Source: Isohypsibius dastychi (taxonomy: Eukaryota; Tardigrada; Eutardigrada; Parachela; Isohypsibiidae). From it: DNA of 64,000 nucleotides. The stretch lies in contig JAQIWT010000001.1 in the NCBI GenBank assembly GCA_034696485.1, positions 1-64,000 of the forward strand, given 5' to 3'. Each line of letters begins with the position of its first letter. Position 1 is the stretch's first letter. The notes under the pieces were generated by a model that did no database searches, was not told where the DNA came from, and worked only from the letters and a program-made list of their open reading frames with translations. The position numbers and the translations under genes were made by a program. Below, in pieces: positions 1 to 11,417 of the stretch.

Positions 1-41
1 ATATCATTCGATAGATCTTGAAGAGATCTTTCGAACGATAT
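1..41. repeat. Imperfect inverted repeat at window edge
   Basis: The first 18 bases (starting ATATCATTCG) and bases 24-41 (ending CGAACGATAT) are reverse complements with two mismatches, separated by about 5 nt. The element may continue to the left of the window. No coding sequence overlaps it. It could be the end of a small foldback element or a chance hairpin. Confidence 0.55.
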
Positions 42-830
42 ATAGTTTTCTTCAGTCGGAATAAAAAAGTCGGGGTGGCCAGAATTTTAAACAAATCCCA
101 GCTTTGGCCAGAATTGTTGTCTTTACTGGTACTGTAAACAGAACAGAAACAGCCCGACAGCTGAGCACAACATCGTAGACAGTGCTGCCACCTTCTCGTA
201 TTCTAAACGGGTGGCAGCACCCGTCAGCAACAGCCTTACGCAAAATCCCGCATCCTGACCTTTTGAATACTAAGAGGATGCAGAAGAGATGTTTTTTATA
301 CTGTATTGTGATCATACTATGGTTCTCAACCTTGGATATAATAATCAAGCAATTATTTTTTCTAACAGCGGAATAAGAAGTATGAGTTTAAAAGTATAGG
401 TTTGATCAGTTAAGCAATTTCTGGTTGAAAGCTGGCCATGGTGTAACAGTACTGTGATCATCGGATTGGACAGGCGTCATGAAAAATAAAATTGATCATA
501 CGCACTGAACCGATGAACAAAGATGTATCGCCAGAAGCGGAGTCATAAGACACCACCCCGCGTGGAATTCTGTTGCTGTCATTTCCGAAACAAAGCCGGG
601 TGTCAATGAACGGTTTGCGTATTATCCCTTAAGAACCGAAACAAAGTCTAATTATATGGAAAAAATATCATTTCCTTATGTCATCCAAAAAACTCGATTC
701 CAAACGTCAAGGTTGGACACAAAAGAGTTTGTTACCGAGATGTCCTCAACAACAGAACATGTGGTTTTTCAGTGCGAACGAACGTGGATTGCATATCCAA
801 GGAATCATGTAATATCCAGAAAATTATCAG
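42..830. other. Intergenic stretch upstream of the glycine-rich peptide gene
   Basis: No frame here shows a recognisable protein or consistent splice structure. The only structured element seen is the hairpin at 182-220. The right end carries the likely promoter of the gene at 917. Confidence 0.5.
182..220. repeat. Perfect 11-bp stem hairpin
   Basis: GTGCTGCCACC at 182-192 is exactly reverse-complementary to 210-220, with a 17-nt loop. It lies in intergenic DNA. Function unknown; chance is possible. Confidence 0.5.
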
Positions 831-839
831 TATAAAAAG
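831..839 (+). promoter_or_regulatory. Probable TATA box of the glycine-rich peptide gene
   Basis: TATAAAAAG lies 78 nt before the ATG at 917. A pyrimidine-rich stretch follows (about 870-905), consistent with a transcription start near 860. A TATA-driven promoter fits a small, strongly expressed secreted peptide. Confidence 0.6.
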
Positions 840-916
840 CAAAACCGAAAGGCAAAATATTATCACTTGAATCTCTCTCCTTCTCATTCATTTCTCATAC
901 CTGTCCTCTCGTAAAA

Positions 917-1421
917 ATGAATATCCTCATCACCCTTGCTCTGGCTTTCGGAATCGGTAATACGCTTCTCACTTTAAGGAAATAAGAAATTATATCTAAC
1001 TTTGTATATGTCCCTAGCTCTCAGCTGCGTCAACTGCATGGCCATGGGAGGAGGTTATGGCGGAAACGGTGGTGGTGGATACGGTGGTGGAGGAATCGGT
1101 GGAGGAGGTCTTGGGGGATTCGGTGGGGGTATCGGAGGAGGAGGTTTTGGCGGATTTGGGGTCGATTTCGCCGGGCTCCTGGATGTAGGAAATATCTACG
1201 GACCCGGAGGACTTTGGGGTCCCGGAGGATTCTGGGGGTAAGAATCGCACAGTAAAGGTCGCGATTAAAAAATTTTGCGTTTCGGAATTAGGGTTTGAAA
1301 TGGGTTTAAGAGCTAAAAGATTCACGTCTAATGTTTCAGAAGCAGCGGAAACAACGGACACGGAAACGGCGGATATGGCAACGGTGGAAGCTCAGGCGGA
1401 AGTTACCGACGTCGTCGTTAA
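917..1421 (+). CDS. Small secreted glycine-rich peptide precursor
   Basis: Three exons (917-956, 1018-1237, 1340-1421) join in phase to give about 113 residues. The N-terminus is a short hydrophobic signal peptide (MNILITLALAFG). The mature part is dominated by GGG/GGYGG/GGFGG repeats, carries GLWGPGGFWG in the middle, and ends in SYRRRR before the stop. The first two introns are 61 and 102 nt. Length, signal peptide and Gly-Gly-Tyr/Phe composition resemble secreted glycine-rich antimicrobial or cuticle-associated peptides of invertebrates. Composition alone cannot tell which. The tetra-arginine tail would give a strong positive charge at the C-terminus. I do not assign a specific family. Confidence 0.75.
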
Positions 1422-1835
1422 TCAATCCTGTTCCACTCTCTATCTCGTCAATAATCTCATAGTTTTTTACTTCGGCAAACAGATGTTTTGTACATTTTTT
1501 TCTATTTATCCTAACCAGAAAACCAATCACTAATTTCCGACAATACCAAAGAAACATGAGATCAATAAACAGTAACATGAGGATCACCAACTCATACCCT
1601 GTTATCCCGAAGGCACTTTCAGGTATCAACCGAAAAACCGCGGCAACCGTTTTTTCAGCTTTTCCAGACTGAATACTTTGGCACGTGAAAACTTTAAGCA
1701 GTGGATGGACCCGCTTCGTCGGATCGCGCGATCTTTTCACGTAAGAAAGGCTGGTGGAGAACATCATAAAGCCGCTTTGCCTATACACAAAAAAGTCACC
1801 GTAAAAATAACATGGAGTACGGCAGAACCAGAAAA
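1422..1835. other. Convergent intergenic region, glycine-rich peptide gene / ERCC1
   Basis: This holds the 3' ends of the plus-strand peptide gene and the minus-strand ERCC1 gene. A 150-codon open frame on the minus strand (1336-1788) crosses it and runs antisense to the last exon of the peptide gene. It resembles nothing I know and is treated as chance. Confidence 0.5.
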
Positions 1836-3163
1836 CTAATTACAAACACAAAAAACATGATGACGAAATAGAAACTTTTTTGAAATTGGAAGAACTTCCG
1901 GACTGTTTACAATCATGCTACGCGTTGGACGTATGACTGAAGCGGAAATGTGGCTAACCTTCTGAACTCCGAATCCTGGCAGCAAGGCCAGGTCCTCCTG
2001 TGTCGTTTTCGTTATTTTGTCAAAAGACTGCAAAGGCGAATTACAACATGGAGTCATGGAGTGGCAAAACAGGTGAAATAATTACACAAACCTTGTAGTT
2101 TATGGAGAGGGTTCGAGCATCTGTCTTATTCACTGACCTCACAGTGGTCATCGCTTCGGTAAACTGAAACGCATAATTCGTTAAACAAAAAACTAGCTTC
2201 CATAAGTGAAAAGAGAAAGGGAAAATCAAAAGAGAAACACACTTCACATAGAATTTATATTTTATATTCATAGATCATTTCATTCATCAATATATCCCAA
2301 GAAAAACAAAATCATCATTTCGTACATTAGAGAAATAATCCCCTTGAACATGCGCCTTAATCATGTCGGCCGGTTTGTTTTCATAAGATTTGTAAAGTTC
2401 CAGATATTTCCCGGCCTCTTCCGAGCTGAAAAAATAATTTAATCAAACCCATCCAATTTACACTCAACCAAATACCTCCAAGCCGGCAACAGCGTCACGT
2501 CGGCCATAATAGCCATTTTTGCCAGTTCTTTCAAAGGATGATGAGGATCTTTCTGGATGATAGAGAAGTCCAGGTTGTTGTACAAAAACAAACGCTTATG
2601 ATAATTTCTTACAACATCGACAAGAACCAATAAGACACGAAGCGTATATGCTTTTCCCAAAGCTTTCAATCGCTCGTAAATATATTCCGGATTAAGATTA
2701 TGGTATTTCAAACTGACAAAAGAAACACGCATAAACATCAGCTGATCACCGGTTTGAAACATAGTGTTCGACCTACCTCAAGAATAGAGCACATGTGCTC
2801 GGGCTGAGCAGGTAATCAGGGACTATTTCACCGTACTCCCACGGAACGTTCTTAATTCCCTGAATAATAGGATTCCCTCTCTGCAACAAACAAACTGATC
2901 TGCTTGAAAAACAAAACAAACGAAATAAAGCGCTGCAATGTTCTCACCTGACGCGGACTGACTATTATCGCCAATTTGGAATTCTGATTCTTCGGTAAAC
3001 CCGAAGATCCACTGAGAGCGTTTGGCTGTCGGTTCAAAGTGGATGAGCTAGATGCTGCTGATGAAGAAGTTTGCCGTCCATTTTCAGTTACAGTGTCGTA
3101 GTGTTGAGTGTTAGAAGTTCCCGGAATACTCGACTTTTGTGGAGCAGGATGTGAGCTGGCCAT
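1836..3163 (-). CDS. ERCC1: DNA excision repair protein ERCC-1
   Basis: ERCC1 is the non-catalytic partner of the XPF nuclease in nucleotide excision and crosslink repair. Exons (minus strand): 2948-3163, 2777-2880, 2613-2712, 2553-2476, 2326-2425, 2092-2163, 1959-2027, then a C-terminal part. After a disordered Ser/Thr-rich N-terminus of about 65 residues, the central domain follows the family closely ([46 protein letters not shown]). The helix-hairpin-helix part is recognised by [14 protein letters not shown] and [13 protein letters not shown]. The 60-nt intron 2553-2612 has no stop and keeps frame. The extreme C-terminus is uncertain: either read-through to the stop at 1836, or a 56-nt intron at 1903-1958 with a stop near 1840. 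It lies head-to-head with EXOC5. Confidence 0.93.
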
Positions 3164-3531
3164 GGCGACGAAAAGATTAGGATCATAAATTTCTCCTAGA
3201 TTACTCCTGAATTAACGGCACCGAAATAATACGAGCTAGGAACCCTTCTTTGTAGAATGCTCCACCATTTTACGAACAACAACAAGGACAAGGAGGAAAA
3301 CCAAAACAAACGAAATTCGCCAGCCAGCACAGCACAGCGTCAACCCCCACCTGTGGTTACCACAAGGGGTACGCGATCTAAATCAAACGACGGACGAGCC
3401 TTTCTTTCAAGATTTCCTCCTTCCAATTTCCTTTCTGCATTCCAGGAAATATGTGCTTGAGTTTGGTGTGATGTGATACAATCTGCATAGGAGTTATCGA
3501 CGATACCATTCCAGAGAATCTTCCAGTAACG
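3164..3531. promoter_or_regulatory. Shared bidirectional promoter region of ERCC1 and EXOC5
   Basis: The start codons of ERCC1 (minus, 3163) and EXOC5 (plus, 3532) face away from each other with 368 bp between them. No other gene is visible in this interval, so both promoters and 5' untranslated regions must fit here. Confidence 0.65.
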
Positions 3532-6024
3532 ATGCTTTCCTCCGCACTGCTGGATGTTGAGGATTTGAAACATGAAGTTCAAAGTGTGGATTTCAATGCC
3601 GACGAATATCTGGAATCGTATATTCAGCGAAACATGGGTGTGCTACCAGGAAGTACCAGTGGCCAACTTATCGACCTGGGAGTTCGTCGTGGGAGCAAGC
3701 TACCGACAAGTTTGCCATCGAGTCCAACTGGCCCGACATCCGATTCAAGGAATTCACTTTTTGATCCAGAACGCCTGCTTCAAAGCTTCAACGATCTTTT
3801 CGACACACTCGTCCACATGAACAACCAGTACGCGACAAAATACAAGCACGCTCTCTCGGATCTTGAGAAGAAAGAAGCCAAGGCCACCGAGCTACTCAGC
3901 TCTCGTTTGGAAAAAGTCGATGCAAGCGGCCAGAAAGTTCAGATTCTGGAGAGTGATTTGACGGATCTTGCGAGGAAGATATATTATTTGTGCGATAATA
4001 TATATTCCGTTAGTGAACCACAGGAACGGCTAAAAGACACTCGGAAGCTGCTGACCCATTTTATGGAATTAAACCAAGATATTTCAGGTGAGATATTCGC
4101 CCATCATTTAATTTTAGAAGATTCTATTTCGTCAATACTTTCAGGCGATTATACATTCCCGGAATTGACTCGTTCACGGAAAACTATTGATGATTTCAAG
4201 GAGGCGGCATCCACATTACTGCGATTACATCGTATTGCCAAAGATATGGGAACAGCAGAGGATAAAATCTACAGCAAAGCTCGTGACCGGATTTTCGATC
4301 TTTACAACCAGCTGCAGAACGATTTGGTGCGGTTATTCAGTACAGCCCATTGCGAACGACCGATGGACATCACCATGATGCAGCAAACAGCGGAAATCCT
4401 CCAAAACTTCCCGTTTGGTTATCAGCAATGCGTCGTTGATTTTATTCACAGATCGGCGATTATGAATCCAGGTGCTATGCGAGATATATTCAACTCGATC
4501 ATCCAGCTTTGTGATAGTACTTACAAGATTGTCAACGAAATCTTCCCTGCACCGGATGCGATCATGGACAAATTTGTTACCTATTTGATAACCGACAAAC
4601 TCCAATTATACGTAAAGGAAAAGCTCGATCCGAAAAATTGTGATGGGCAGGAAGGTTATCTCCGAGACTTATATGACCTGCACAGAAAGACGAAAGGATT
4701 GGAACAGTCTCTAGCGCAATTCAAACAACTTCGGCTGGAAAAAGTCACCAAAACCATTTTTGATTCTCATCTGGCGAATTATGTTCAAACGGAAACGAAT
4801 TTTCTTAAAGCTCGCAGTACTGCCATGGTTCAGCAATATTACGACTCTGTTATCCACGAGTGGAATTTGCAGCGACCCCCTAGTGCTGTTCAGGTGCTGC
4901 CGGAAAAGCGGGATTTTTTCAACGTTAATATCATCACAGCGAAAACCATTCCTGTTGCAGTTGGTGAATACTTGAAGGTCAGTTGAGATATTTCATAATA
5001 CGATTCCAGATACGATGTGAACTTACTTTTGTTTTCACAGGATCATCCTTCTCTTCACATGGAGCACAAGTTGATCAGTGAATCCTTGGCTCTGAACCTA
5101 CTCCATGAGCTTCGCCAGTCGGCTTCTCGTGCTCAGGCATTAGCTCCGGAAGATCAGCTTGGTCAATGTTTGTTTTTATTGGGACGATCAGTTGTTGATC
5201 ATATCCTGCTAATTCACTTGGATTATGGTCTTGAAATCGGACTTGCTGCCCTTCCGCCTATCGAGCCAAAAGCTGAACCGGATCTGGGATTTCTGACTTT
5301 GATTCGTTTATCGACGGTGCTTTACAATTTGACTGTTCAGCAGTTGAACGAGTCTCTGAAAAGCCTACCCCGTTTTGCTTCTCAGAACCAAAATTTAAAG
5401 TAAGCCATTTTTTGAACGATCTGATGGGAATCAAACAAGCCAAGATTGATTTATTTCAGGGAGCAGTTGAAAGAAGCGAAAGAGCGGCTTGAGCGGAAGT
5501 CAAATATCGGTCTTGAACATTGTCTGAATTCCGCGATGAACTGGATCCATAGTCTTTTACAACAGCAGCGCCGAACGGAATACGCTGAAACGCGCCATAA
5601 TTTTTCGACGACGAACACGGCTCGTAAAGTCGCACAGTATTTCTCGAAAATTGTGCAGTTAGTTGAGACGTCCATCGACGGTGTAAATTGCGGGACCGTA
5701 TTCATGGAGCTGGGATTCCGCTTCCATCGTGAAATTTACGACCGCCTGGTAGAGCTTCCCTATACTTCAGACGGTGTGATGGTTCTTATCTGCGATGTCA
5801 ACGAATACCGAGAATGTGCGCGGCTAATGAAGAAGGACATAATCGTGTCCATGTTCGACCAACTTCTTTCCTTATGCAATCTGTTGTTGGCTCAGCCTTC
5901 GAACTTGCCTTTAATGTGTGATAACATTTACAGTGTTCTGGAGCAAAAGGAGCCGATTGCTGCTTTTATTCGACTTCGAAGCGATTTTCGCACAGCCAGT
6001 GATTTTGTCCGTTCCTATTTGTGA
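3532..6024 (+). CDS. EXOC5: Exocyst complex component 5 (Sec10)
   Basis: EXOC5/Sec10 is a subunit of the octameric exocyst that tethers secretory vesicles to the plasma membrane. Four exons (3532-4087, 4145-4977, 5041-5399, 5460-6024) give 770 residues, against about 708 in vertebrates. The N-terminal ADEYLES motif, the FDPERLLQSF helix, and the C-terminal stretches LMELGFRFHREIYDRL and LICDVNEYRECA match the family along the whole length. Extra residues lie in the low-complexity linker near positions 40-70. The first intron (4088-4144, 57 nt) is a multiple of three without stop codons, so unspliced mRNA would still be translatable with 19 extra residues. Homology to ISG-DYTFPEL across the junction supports splicing. 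Confidence 0.96.
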
Positions 6025-6839
6025 CCTCATTTTGCGTTTATGTGTTAAATGTTTTCACTGTTTTCTGATATTTCGAATGATCCGGTGTTGCGGTATGAAC
6101 AAAATTCCAATATCTTAAGAATCGGCGGTACTGGTACCTTCTTATTAAGTACCACGGATAACATCAGTCTTCATGGATAGGTACCCCAAATCTATACCAG
6201 TTTCCCCAAAAAGCTAGCTCCTTAAAGTTTTATAAGCAATATCTCTCCGTTCAACAGTCGGTCTCATGGTTAGACTTTGACTTGATTCTGGCGCGGAATT
6301 AATAAATATCACAGTTCAGAATGGATTCAGAGAGAATCACAGCATCAAAACGGATCAATCCTTTCACCATTCTGTTCGGAAAAGCGTTTTCTTGGATGGA
6401 AACAAAAACCTAAGCCGAGTCACCTTCCGAATAATTCTGAGGAAGAGGCCATAGAACGACTTGTGGAGCCAGTGGTAGTTGATTTTGCATATGAGCTAAT
6501 TGAAATGCCGCGTAGCTTAGAAGAAACCGGAGCCTACAATATAACGGAGAATTTCTGAAAGAATACAGTATGCATTTATCAAAATTCAAAGTACCTTATA
6601 AGTTATGTATCAACAATCGAAAACTCAAACGATAAACGGAAACCAACCAACAATATGCGCGTTGACAAGTTTAAACAGCGACAAAAATTACAGCTGATGG
6701 TATGAAATGGGTTTGATGTAATAATCGCGCGATAATCACGAGAGTGAACTGAGGTTAAAAGCATCTGAAGAAATATGACAGCATGATTAAGCCAAGTGAG
6801 AGTTCCATTCCAGATGATTCAGAAAGACCGATCCGCCTG
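6025..6839. other. Convergent intergenic region, EXOC5 / SET methyltransferase
   Basis: The 3' flanks of two convergent genes. I see no coding potential with homology, no clear repeat and no RNA gene. Confidence 0.5.
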
Positions 6840-8711
6840 CTACCGCTCCTCAACATCACTTCCCGAAACGGCTTCCCCGGTGCTACTACATGATCCCTGA
6901 TCTTCTTGAACTGAGACGTTGGACTGCTCATCTTCTGAATCCGAGGGAGGATGATGACATTCGGCACTCCCACACAAACAACGCATTCCACTGTGACCTT
7001 TCGCATCCCAGAAACTGTGTCCGTAATCAATCCTGTAAACAAAAGCCTGTCAACTCAACTGCAGCGAATCCAAAAGAACAATTTCGTACAGGATCTCTTC
7101 GTAAGCTGAAATGTTTCGAAGTGTAAACAGGCAGAGGTGAAACAAGCCCGGATTGGTAGATTCATAGGCCACTTTAGCGACGAACAGATTTGGATCACAA
7201 GAATGATTTATGAACCTGGAAGCACAAACGTACGATAAAAATCCAAGAACAAATGCACAACCGGAAGTCGAATTTCTAATTCTATATCAACTGCGATACC
7301 AACCTTGTGTAGTTTCCTTTTTCACACGCATCCACGGCAGTCTTGATATCAGGTGCAACCTCCTCCGATCAGAAAAATCAGTAACCTACAGATCACAGGA
7401 GTGCAAAACAACACCTTACTTCACCCAACCCATGAATGTAATCTCCTCCGACACCCTCACTTGGCGAATCTCTCTTCAGAACACCTACATACCTAACAGA
7501 AAGAAACATGTATTTCCTTCAACAGGCAGCTTCAAAAGATGGATGCTACTCACTCCCCAATGTAAGTTCCTTCCGGAACGGGAATTCGCGGTCTCACACC
7601 CCAACCCCGATCCTTCGTACGGAAAACATCTACCGGCACTCTGAAAACATAGGATATGAACGAAACGTCATGGAATTTTGTTCAACACCACTCACTTGGC
7701 TCCTTTGGAAAAAACGCGGTTGAAACAACTGATTTGGCCTTTTTTCGCTTTGTTCTTCGCATTGTGGCAGTAACAAGAATAATTACATTCCTTCAGCGCA
7801 TGTATGGCATTGTTATACATATCCAACTCGTTATACAGTAACAAGAAATTCTGTGAAAAACCCAATTCAGTTCTGTCAGATGAGTAGATTACCTAATGTA
7901 CCAACCTTGTAGGTTATTTTGGCCCCCGAAAATGTCCGACAGGGACACACTCCTTCCTGGCAATGCTGACCGCAAGTCTCAGCCGTACAACACTGTAAAT
8001 ATCCAGAATTTAGTAGATGAGCCCACCATAAATCAATTTCGAAGTTCTGTTGAATTAAAGAAGCAGTCTTACAGGTGCATAACGATTGCTTTCATGTTCC
8101 GCATTTATGAAATCCATGATGTCTGGCCTGATTTCTCGACTGTCGATATATTTGAACTTGGGGATCTTTTCGTCGTCAACGTCGTTCACCAAGCGAACGG
8201 GAAATTTCTCTTTTCCATGTGATAAGTCCCTGAAATTAATGTCATCATCTCAGAAAAACAAGAACAAGATGTTGTAAGAGTTTAAGTACTTGAGAATAGT
8301 GTTAGGTTTCGTTCCCAAACAAACGTAATCCCGCTCATTCACTTTTGGAACAGCTGGTGTCTTTTTTGGAGAACCAGATGAAGTCGACGTGGGAGAAGCA
8401 CTGGATCGTACGGTTTTCTGAGCTGGGGCAACATGCTTGAATGCAAATGATCGCTTGACAGGAGTTCCGTTAGTCGGAAGAACAGGCTGATCGTTTCCTT
8501 TGGTTAAAGACTGATCCATTTTTTTCGCAGGAGGGGAGACAGACGGCGAAGAGGATCCAGCATCAGACTTCCAGGTCGATCTTTTCAAATTATCTGCTCC
8601 ACTGACGGCATTCGTCGATGCACCCGGAGGGGTTCCGGATACCTGTGGGGATTTTGACAACAATTTTGGTGGTGATCCAGAAACCGGATTCATCCGACGA
8701 CGTCGAGGCAT
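6840..8711 (-). CDS. H3K9-type histone lysine methyltransferase (SUV39/G9a family)
   Basis: Nine exons (8290-8711, 8073-8229, 7906-7992, 7696-7850, 7554-7640, 7420-7492, 7304-7362, 7090-7215, 6840-7032) join in phase to give 452 residues. Residues 1-140 are Pro/Ser-rich and basic (MPRRRRMN). A pre-SET zinc cluster follows (CCTAETCGQHC, CPC, ECNYSCYC, CFNRV). The SET core shows RGWGVR, IGEYVG, RFINHSCDPNLF and IDYGHSFWDAKG, and the post-SET shows CLCGSAEC. These are the cofactor- and substrate-binding motifs, and all key residues are present. IDYG-FWD is G9a/EHMT-like, while NHSCDPNL is SUV39-like. No ankyrin repeats or chromodomain are visible. The likely role is nuclear H3K9 methylation and heterochromatin silencing. 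The chosen ATG is the first in frame; upstream exons cannot be excluded. Confidence 0.9.
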
Positions 8712-9225
8712 TCTCAATTGTTCGTTCGACGAAGGTACTGCGTCCCAACCAAAACGTGTTGCTGGAGTAACCTTAGACCACTTTTACAGCGTGATTTAAT
8801 ACGATCTGAACTTGCTGTTCGTACAGCAAGAAAATTTAAATTTGGAGCGAAAACCAAAAGCAAAACATCCACGAAGAATTTTCCAGTGGCGTGCGAATCC
8901 TCGAAAAATATACATGGGGGCCCACTACATCCTCCAGTGTCAGCATGGGGGGCTACACAGTGATCTTTTTGGACCAATTTGCCAAAATAACGCAAAACTT
9001 TATGGAACAATCAAAGTACAAAAACGGCGAATCAGAAATGTTCCGACAGTTTAACAGAACGTGGACAACGAGTGGATCTGGGAAGATACATATTCGCCAA
9101 CAGCTGGAAACGGCGCTTTCAGCACCTTGAACGAAATATAAATACGGTATATCTCTCCACGAATAAAGGAACACCTAGTCACTCTAGTGAATCTGGAAAT
9201 GACGAATGATTATTTGAGAGAAAGT
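8712..9225. other. Intergenic region between methyltransferase and PITP genes
   Basis: Upstream flank of the methyltransferase and downstream flank of the PITP gene, both on the minus strand. Open frames here overlap each other on both strands and have no recognisable homology. A further 5' exon of the methyltransferase could lie here, but I cannot support one. Confidence 0.45.
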
Positions 9226-10783
9226 TTAGTCTTCATCTGCGACAAAGGCAGTTCTAAGTTGTCCCGTTCGCCGTTGTTCGTCCAGGTCCTGTTTTGTCTG
9301 ATCCTCAATTCGCCGGATATCCGCCATGGTCAACCCATACCACTGGTCCATCCAACAAAATACTTGACGATGAAAATTAAGAAATAACTTCCGCTCAGCC
9401 TGTAAATTAAAACAAAATAAAAACGTACAGAAAATTGAAAACCGGACCTTCTTCCACAAATTAAAACTTTACAGATTATTCGATAGGAAGTATACCTTGT
9501 GGGCCCACTGCTCCACCTTATTCTGTAGCCCAAACCATTTGAACTCGATTGTGACCAGTTTATAGCAGCACATCACAGGTTCCACTTTGTCCTACAAAGA
9601 GCAAAATTACACAATTACAAACCATCAACACACAAAGGACAAAGAACTGAAATAAAATACGAAATTGCAAAACACTGACATTAATCATTTTCAAGTTACC
9701 AGTAACCTTACCTTCCAAGCTCCCCCCAACGGGCCTCGATTAGCTTTCTCAGATCGGAACCTTTGCGGATCCCATTCAGGCTTGTAATCCTAAAGAGATA
9801 CAATGAAATATTCCGATATATATTTATGAATATTCCCCAAAAGGCGGATTTATTATAATTTACTTTTGGATCCACCCGATCATTCGCAATATCAACATAT
9901 ATAACTTCCCGCTTGCTCAGCTTTTCTGGTGAAAGCTTGTGAACCTGAGAAAAACAGCTGCCGTACTATGTGTGCATGACATCATCTAAACCCCTTACAT
10001 TTGGTGAATCACCCCGGTCGGCAACATGGAGAGACTCCAAAGTTAGATAAAAATTGTCTTTCATATATTCCGGATTCTGAAAAAGAAAGTAATCAATCAA
10101 ATGCCAGGAACGACAACACATCAAATAAAAGCTTGAAACGGAACTATCCCCAGCAAGACAGACAACATTTTAATTCAATCCTTCAGATTCAGAACTCAAT
10201 TTCGTTTCTAACTTCCGTGGGAAACTTGAAGCGATCTCAACAAGCAAAGTATCAAGGGATGCACTCACCGAAAATTCTGTACGGCAGAACGGATAGGCAT
10301 TCCATGCTTTCTCGTGGAACTCGAGGGAGCCTTTCGGAGCAATTGCTCTGACCCATTTTGGAACTTTACTGCAAATCATAAAAACCGTTGTACTAAGTCA
10401 TTCCCGGGACATATGGCATCCATAATCGTTCTACTGAATCGTGGTACCTCTGGAGATAGTAAACTTTGTGGGTAAACTGGCCAGATGTAGGTTGTCCGTC
10501 CAGAAGAGCGTAATTATCGTAATGCTCATTCTTCAGAATTTCAATGCCTTCACCGCCGCCAGTCTCGTTCTTGGAGGCTTCCGCAACAGAATATAGTTGG
10601 GCGACTTGATACTAATACATTTCCAAGTTAACAAACACGTTTCGTATAAGATTCCAACACGAACCTCTTCGACTGTCATAGGGAGCACGATTCGACTGTA
10701 ATTAAAAAGGAAACAATTATGGTGGAATTTAAGTGCCCACCAACGTTGGACAACGCTTCAGCTTACTATTCTTTGATTATCAT
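9226..10783 (-). CDS. Class I phosphatidylinositol transfer protein
   Basis: This soluble carrier moves phosphatidylinositol and phosphatidylcholine between membranes and feeds phosphoinositide signalling. Nine exons (10767-10783, 10665-10695, 10448-10611, 10269-10368, 9999-10076, 9864-9944, 9712-9789, 9496-9591, 9226-9399) give 272 residues, the usual size (about 270). Family motifs run throughout: MIIKEYRIVLP at the start, [62 protein letters not shown] and [13 protein letters not shown]. The first coding exon is only 17 nt, and the start is fixed by homology. It is a stand-alone single-domain protein, not the large RdgB type. Alpha or beta class cannot be assigned. Confidence 0.95.
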
Positions 10784-11417
10784 GATGGCGGATAAAGGCA
10801 CCAAATGTCGAAAATATGATCCAGAAGCAGTGCAGCACAAGAAGTCTCCCAGATTTCAAGATCAGACTTGAGGAGTCAACAGAGAGTCAGAAAGTTCCAC
10901 TTTTTTAGCTGGAGTGACTCTGACTGTTTACTGCAGGAGTCTACGGTACGGGGATACGTCAGTGGCGTAAGGTTTACGTAATCTCGCAGTTCAGTATCGA
11001 TTACTCAAAGCCGATTGAGTACCACGCTGCTCCTAACTCCTAATCTCATCCCAGATCCCGATCCTATTTTGTATTATCCTCGGCTAATTTCACTGACGAC
11101 CTTTACACCATGCATGATACGCAAAACGGAATTTGATTTGCGGAAAATAACTGGACTATGCTCAGTTCGCGAATTGTTGTGCAAAAAAAGGGTACAAATA
11201 TGATTAGAAATATTGTTTTGGTGGAAAAGCAATAGCGTCAATAACTGAATGCATTTAATAGACGCACGCAACCGATTCGTCACAACAAATAAAAATTAGG
11301 AAAAAAGCCCAATTTTTCGCTGTAAAAAACGTTGTCCACTTAGGAAAGGTGTCCAGATTTTCGCGGTGACCTTTTCCTCAAAGAGACTAACAAGGAAAGA
11401 GAACATATTCTGTTATA
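10784..11417. other. Intergenic region between PITP and P450 genes
   Basis: It holds the PITP promoter on the right of its start and the 3' flank of the P450 gene. No coding, repeat or RNA signal is seen. Confidence 0.5.

Noticed and set aside
1336-1788. 150-codon minus-strand open frame with a hydrophobic segment
   Set aside because: It runs antisense through the last exon of the glycine-rich peptide gene, has no homology, and its hydrophobic part is typical of T-rich DNA.
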